A stretch of DNA of 64,000 bases, from positions 558,001 through 622,000 of the forward strand of contig CAVWAJ010000010.1 of NCBI GenBank assembly GCA_963752965.1, read 5' to 3'. Source of the stretch: QHXW01 sp963752965. Lineage in GTDB: Bacteria > Acidobacteriota > Terriglobia > Bryobacterales > Bryobacteraceae. This document shows, piece by piece, positions 60,843-64,000 of the stretch. Within the stretch, counting starts at the first letter, position 1; every line of letters starts with the position of its first letter. Under the pieces are notes generated by a model. That model saw only the letters and a list, made by a program, of their open reading frames with translations, ran no database searches and was not told the DNA's origin. Position numbers and translations under genes: made by a program.

Positions 60843-62549
60843 TTACTGGAGTGGGACGACCGGAAGGACGCCCGTCCCCTCAGCCTGAACGGCGCTCAGG
60901 GCAGAAGGATTGAGACCCAAGGCTTGGAGAATGGTAGGCGCCACCTGGGCGGTGCCCACTTCGGCGCGGACCGTTTGGGGTTCGAAGGATGAATTGGAGA
61001 GCAGGAGAATGACGTTCGTATCGTCATGGGAGAACCCGCCGTGCTCCGCCAGTTTCTTCGTGCTGCCGGAGTAAGTAACACCGACGTTTGGCGTCACGAT
61101 GATGTCCGGCGTGCGCGGATCTACGGTTGGGTCGTTGTAGTTAAGAATGAGCGAAGGGCCGTAGTAGATCTGCCCGAGCTCGATTCCGGCGGCAGAGGCA
61201 TTGGCTTCGAGGATCTTGACGGCGGCTAAAGTATCCGAGGAGTTCGTCAGCCAGATCAGCGAGACGTCATCTTCCGTTGGTCCAATGCCAGTGGGGTTGT
61301 TGGTAGATTCCGAGAATGGAATATAGCCCGCATTGGAGAGCAGAGTGACGGGTGAAGTGCCGTTGATGAGCTGAGAGACGTAGCGGCTGGGATCTATGGG
61401 TGACTGGCCGTGCTTGGCAGTGACCACGATCATGGTCGAATCATAAAGACCCTTTGCTTTGAGTTCTTTGACGAAAGCTCCGATGGAGGCATCGACGAAC
61501 TGGATTTCGTTCAGCAATGCCGAGGAGGGCGTGGCAGCGGTATCCAGATATCCGCCCGTGACGCCGTTGCTTTTCTCAACAAGTTTCTGGCCCACGCTGA
61601 CGGCCTGGAAGTTCATGCCGAAGATCGTGGGAACTTGGGTCTTCTTGGTGCCGAGGTGGTTCTTCCCATCGATCTCGTTGAGGATCGCATCGACCTTCAA
61701 AGTGTCATAGCACTGAATGTTCTGGAAGCTGTTGGTCCAGGCCGTCACGTCGGAGGCCGGATCGAGGATGGTGGCGCAGGATACACCGGTGGGTGTTGTA
61801 ACGCCGGGAAGGCCGATCACGGTGGAGTTGATTTCAGGCGCGTAGAAGTCGTCCAGTGCACTGGGGCCAATGCCGGAGGCGACCGAGGCATACGCGGGGT
61901 GCTTGTCGGACCATGCCGCGTATCCGCCAGCTTGATGAATGACGCTGAAGATGCTGTTGGCGCGAACGAAATCCCATGGGTAAACGGGGTTGCAGGAATT
62001 GCTTGGGTCGCGGACCAGCTTCATGGTGTCGATGGAGGCGAGGCCGCCGTCGGTCAGGGCCGCGCCGGGCGCGCCGCCGTTCACCTTGGTCTGGTCGATG
62101 TCGATGCCTTCTTCATACTCGGTTGTGGTGCCCGTTGGCGTCCCGTTAATCGTGCAGCCGCCAGCGCCAAGACCATTGCCGGTGGTTTTCGCGGGGGCAT
62201 CATAGTTCCGGGAATAAGCGACATCGTAGTAGACGCCTGTGAAAGCGGGGCTTCCACCGGTGACGATTGCGGTGAGACCAGGGAAGGAATCCGAGGTTTT
62301 CGACGTGCTGGCGGCGACGTAGTTGATGCCGGTCTTTCCGAGCGCGGCAAGCGCTGGGCAATAAGGTGCGCCATTGTTGATGGTGTTGATGCCGTTGGCG
62401 CAGTTCGCGAAATCAACGGCGTGCATACCGTCGACGCTGATCAGCAGAACGCGGCGAATCGCATTGCGCTGATTAACGTGCTGCGAGTACATTTGCGGTG
62501 CCAGGCATATGGCAAGACCAATCGCTCCGGCGCAGAGTTTCTTAATCAA
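60843..62549 (-). CDS. Secreted alkaline-phosphatase-fold phosphodiesterase
   Basis: A 568-aa enzyme of the nucleotide pyrophosphatase/phosphodiesterase group. Signal peptide IKKLCAGAIGLAICLAPQMY; metal-binding motif RRVLLISVDGMHAVDFA (Asp). Nucleophile region ASTSKTSDSFPGLTAIVTGG (Thr/Ser before the second metal site). FVDASIGAFVKELKAKG, MIVVTAKHGQSPIDPSR and AEHGGFSHDDTNVILL supply Asp/His ligands. The start is TTG at 62549: AAGGAG (62558-62563) lies eight bases upstream and no ATG gives a signal peptide. The substrate (nucleotide, lipid or phosphonate ester) is unknown. It is divergent from a small secreted protein. Confidence 0.88.
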   Translation of the reverse strand: MIKKLCAGAIGLAICLAPQMYSQHVNQRNAIRRVLLISVDGMHAVDFANCANGINTINNGAPYCPALAALGKTGINYVAASTSKTSDSFPGLTAIVTGGSPAFTGVYYDVAYSRNYDAPAKTTGNGLGAGGCTINGTPTGTTTEYEEGIDIDQTKVNGGAPGAALTDGGLASIDTMKLVRDPSNSCNPVYPWDFVRANSIFSVIHQAGGYAAWSDKHPAYASVASGIGPSALDDFYAPEINSTVIGLPGVTTPTGVSCATILDPASDVTAWTNSFQNIQCYDTLKVDAILNEIDGKNHLGTKKTQVPTIFGMNFQAVSVGQKLVEKSNGVTGGYLDTAATPSSALLNEIQFVDASIGAFVKELKAKGLYDSTMIVVTAKHGQSPIDPSRYVSQLINGTSPVTLLSNAGYIPFSESTNNPTGIGPTEDDVSLIWLTNSSDTLAAVKILEANASAAGIELGQIYYGPSLILNYNDPTVDPRTPDIIVTPNVGVTYSGSTKKLAEHGGFSHDDTNVILLLSNSSFEPQTVRAEVGTAQVAPTILQALGLNPSALSAVQAEGTGVLPVVPLQ

Positions 62550-62610
62550 AGTGATTTCTCCTTAGGGTGTAGAGCTTATCAGTCAAGGTTTACAATTGCG
62601 TTAAGTCCTA

Positions 62611-62634
62611 GTGAAGCTTCCATGAAGGCTTCAC
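62611..62634. repeat. 24-base imperfect palindrome in the divergent intergenic region
   Basis: GTGAAGC and GCTTCAC are inverted arms at the ends of a 24-base segment that matches its own reverse complement at 20 of 24 positions. It lies midway between the phosphodiesterase and the small secreted protein starts. Possible operator or hairpin; no T-run follows. Confidence 0.4.
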
Positions 62635-62728
62635 AAAAGCCTGAAACCGTAGCACGGGCGTCTTGGCGGCCGCATGCGTTATAGCCGAATAGGATTCTCA
62701 TCCGCGATAATGGTCCGGGGGGATTTCC

Positions 62729-63127
62729 ATGAGGCGATTTCTGACGGCAGGTGTCATCATTGCGGCGTTGGTGTTGGGCGCGGCGGCGCAGGACCGTGAC
62801 TGGTATCACGACCGTGAGGAGCGGTTCCGCGGGGAGGAGTGGCGACACCACCTCTTCACGCACGTGAGGACCGATCTGGAACACGTTTGGAGCGGCCGGG
62901 CGAGCGACAAAGAACGCAAGCGTCTGGCGAGGACCGAAGAAGAACTAACGAAAATGCAGGCGGATTTGGAGCATGGCCGGTTTGACAATGGCATTCTGAA
63001 CGATGTGATCGATTCCATTCGGAAGTCATCGAACGACGACCGTCTGCCGCCGCGCGATCGCGGCGTGTTGGCCGATGATCTGGTGCGTCTCAAGGATTAC
63101 CAAGACCATCACGATCACTGGCGTTAA
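62729..63127 (+). CDS. Small secreted helical hypothetical protein
   Basis: A 132-aa protein with a signal peptide (MRRFLTAGVIIAALVLGAAA). The mature part is charged and His/Asp/Arg-rich: DRDWYHDREERFRGEEWRHH, TDLEHVWSGRASDKERKRLA, HGRFDNGILNDVIDSIRKSS, and ends with DYQDHHDHWR. Helical periplasmic protein of unknown function; similar small proteins recur in acidobacteria. The His/Asp ends could bind metal, but this is speculation. It is divergent from the phosphodiesterase and ends 16 bases before the convergent LD-carboxypeptidase. Confidence 0.7.
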   Translation: MRRFLTAGVIIAALVLGAAAQDRDWYHDREERFRGEEWRHHLFTHVRTDLEHVWSGRASDKERKRLARTEEELTKMQADLEHGRFDNGILNDVIDSIRKSSNDDRLPPRDRGVLADDLVRLKDYQDHHDHWR

Positions 63128-63143
63128 GCGTCTTGCAATCGGG

Positions 63144-64000
63144 TCACACTACCCCGGCTTCTTCGATGGTGAGTTCCCCCTTGCCGGCGTCGAGATGCGC
63201 CATCACGCCGAGGGGCAGAGTGAGCTGATCGTCGGTGTGGCCGACGGTCAGGCCGGAAAGAACCGGCGAGCGAAGGCGGCCGAGAATCTCATCGACCACT
63301 TCGCCAGTCGAGAGCGTCGATTCATATGATGGCTTGAAATCGCGGGGACGGCAATCCTGGCATTCGCCGAAGATCACACCCGCCGCGGCGTCCAGCTTGC
63401 CAGCCAGGCGCAACTGGGTGAGCATGCGGTCAATGCTGTACGGCTCTTCGTCTACATCTTCCAGGAACAGGATTCTCCCGGTGGTTTCGATCTCGTAGGG
63501 CGTGCCCATTGTTGTGGAGATCAACGTGAGGTTGCCGCCGGAGAGCGGTCCGCGCGCACTGCCGGGAACCACGGTGCGGAGCACATGGTCGGGGCGCAGC
63601 GGGTCGGAATCGGGCGGATTGCTCACGAGGCCCATCGGCTCGGTCTCGAACAACGCCTTGCGGAAATAGGTCTGGGTATAGGGTGTGAAGCGGGACAGCG
63701 TGATGGGGCCATGGAACGTGACTAGGCCCGCGCGCTTCTGAATAGCCAGGTGTAGCGCGGTGATATCGCTGTAGCCCAGGAGGATTTTAGGGTTCGAGCG
63801 AATCAGGCCGTAGTCGATGCGATCGAGCAGTTGGGATGCGCCGTAGCCGCCGCGGATGGCAAACACCGCCTTGACCTCTGGATCGCGAAACATGGCGTGA
63901 AGATCTTCGACGCGATCTTCGACCGTCCCTCCCAGGTAGCCGTCACGCTTGCGAACATTCTTGCCGAACTTTGGCACGAGGCCAAAATACCGTGCGGTGC
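63144..64000 (-). CDS. LD-carboxypeptidase (S66, LdcA/MccF-like), 5' partial
   Basis: The frame is open to the end of the window, so the start is missing. Visible motifs: AIRGGYGASQLLDRIDYGLI, LLGYSDITALHLAIQ (nucleophile Ser), VTFHGPITLSRF, ILFLEDVDEEPYSIDRMLTQ (Glu) and LSGLTVGHTDDQLTLPLG (His). S66 peptidases cut the LD bond of murein tetrapeptides for cell-wall recycling, or hydrolyse microcin C-type peptides (MccF). The sequence shown lacks only an estimated 30-60 N-terminal residues. It overlaps nothing and is convergent with the small secreted protein. Confidence 0.9.
   Translation of the reverse strand, partial: TARYFGLVPKFGKNVRKRDGYLGGTVEDRVEDLHAMFRDPEVKAVFAIRGGYGASQLLDRIDYGLIRSNPKILLGYSDITALHLAIQKRAGLVTFHGPITLSRFTPYTQTYFRKALFETEPMGLVSNPPDSDPLRPDHVLRTVVPGSARGPLSGGNLTLISTTMGTPYEIETTGRILFLEDVDEEPYSIDRMLTQLRLAGKLDAAAGVIFGECQDCRPRDFKPSYESTLSTGEVVDEILGRLRSPVLSGLTVGHTDDQLTLPLGVMAHLDAGKGELTIEEAGVV

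Noticed and set aside
61410..62684. 424-codon open frame antisense to the phosphodiesterase
   Set aside because: Gly/Asp-rich shadow of a well-supported secreted enzyme; no motif or ribosome site.

Overview
The window is a stretch of GC-rich chromosomal DNA from a Gram-negative heterotroph. Gene content suggests an acidobacterium of the Bryobacterales/Solibacter type: a TonB receptor with an N-terminal carboxypeptidase-regulatory-like domain, a CRTAC1 (FG-GAP/ASPIC-UnbV) protein, an HpnI-like hopanoid glycosyltransferase, a 'TGPQTPEGR' family protein, a secreted heparinase-like enzyme and many NarL-type kinases. This taxonomic call is inferred from content, not from a marker gene. Genes are densely packed, with many 4-base ATGA/GTGA stop-start overlaps. 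No gap exceeds about 210 bases, and I found no tRNA, rRNA, insertion sequence, prophage or CRISPR array.

Layout. 1-4.9 kb: an overlapping vitamin B12 operon (BtuB-like receptor, PduO-type adenosyltransferase, DUF6580 membrane protein, DUF71 ATPase, BtuF-like protein). 4.9-15.2 kb: a PQQ-propeller protein, then envelope/glycolipid functions (PAP2 phosphatase, HpnI-like transferase, AsnB, GT39 transferase, UDP-sulfoquinovose synthase, TPR protein, two half-size EamA proteins). 15.2-21.1 kb: an AddA/AddB-type helicase-nuclease pair. 21.2-23.8 kb: a sugar isomerase/Gfo-Idh-MocA pair and methionine aminopeptidase. 23.8-31.2 kb: signalling (two NarL-type kinases, one response regulator, a FHA-GAF-PP2C phosphatase, a CRTAC1 protein). 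31.3-35.2 kb: SDR, sugar-binding lipoprotein, threonine aldolase and a HemW-like protein. 35.3-37.4 kb: a large radical SAM enzyme resembling the MJ0619/tetraether synthase family. 37.6-45.1 kb: epimerase, hybrid kinase, Hcp-like orphan, prepilin peptidase, two glycosyltransferases, M50 protease, HU protein and flavin reductase. 45.1-49.5 kb: two metallopeptidases and a lipoprotein. 49.5-53.9 kb: an acyl-lipid catabolic operon whose first gene, an acyl-CoA ligase, carries an in-frame amber codon. 54-64 kb: heparinase-like protein, GT2-methyltransferase fusion, CcmH-like/DsbA fusion, a TIM-barrel-like protein coupled to homoserine kinase, a TGPQTPEGR protein, a phosphodiesterase, a small secreted protein and an LD-carboxypeptidase cut by the window end.

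Working together: the B12 genes form one salvage route from outer-membrane uptake to adenosylcobalamin, but no BtuCD is present, leaving DUF6580 as the only visible inner-membrane candidate. The envelope genes could build glycolipids or glycans, possibly containing sulfoquinovose. The most interesting leads are the Tes-like radical SAM enzyme (candidate for membrane-spanning lipid synthesis), the BtuCD-less B12 operon, the amber codon in the acyl-CoA ligase, the Hcp-like orphan and the palindromic HU/flavin-reductase promoter.
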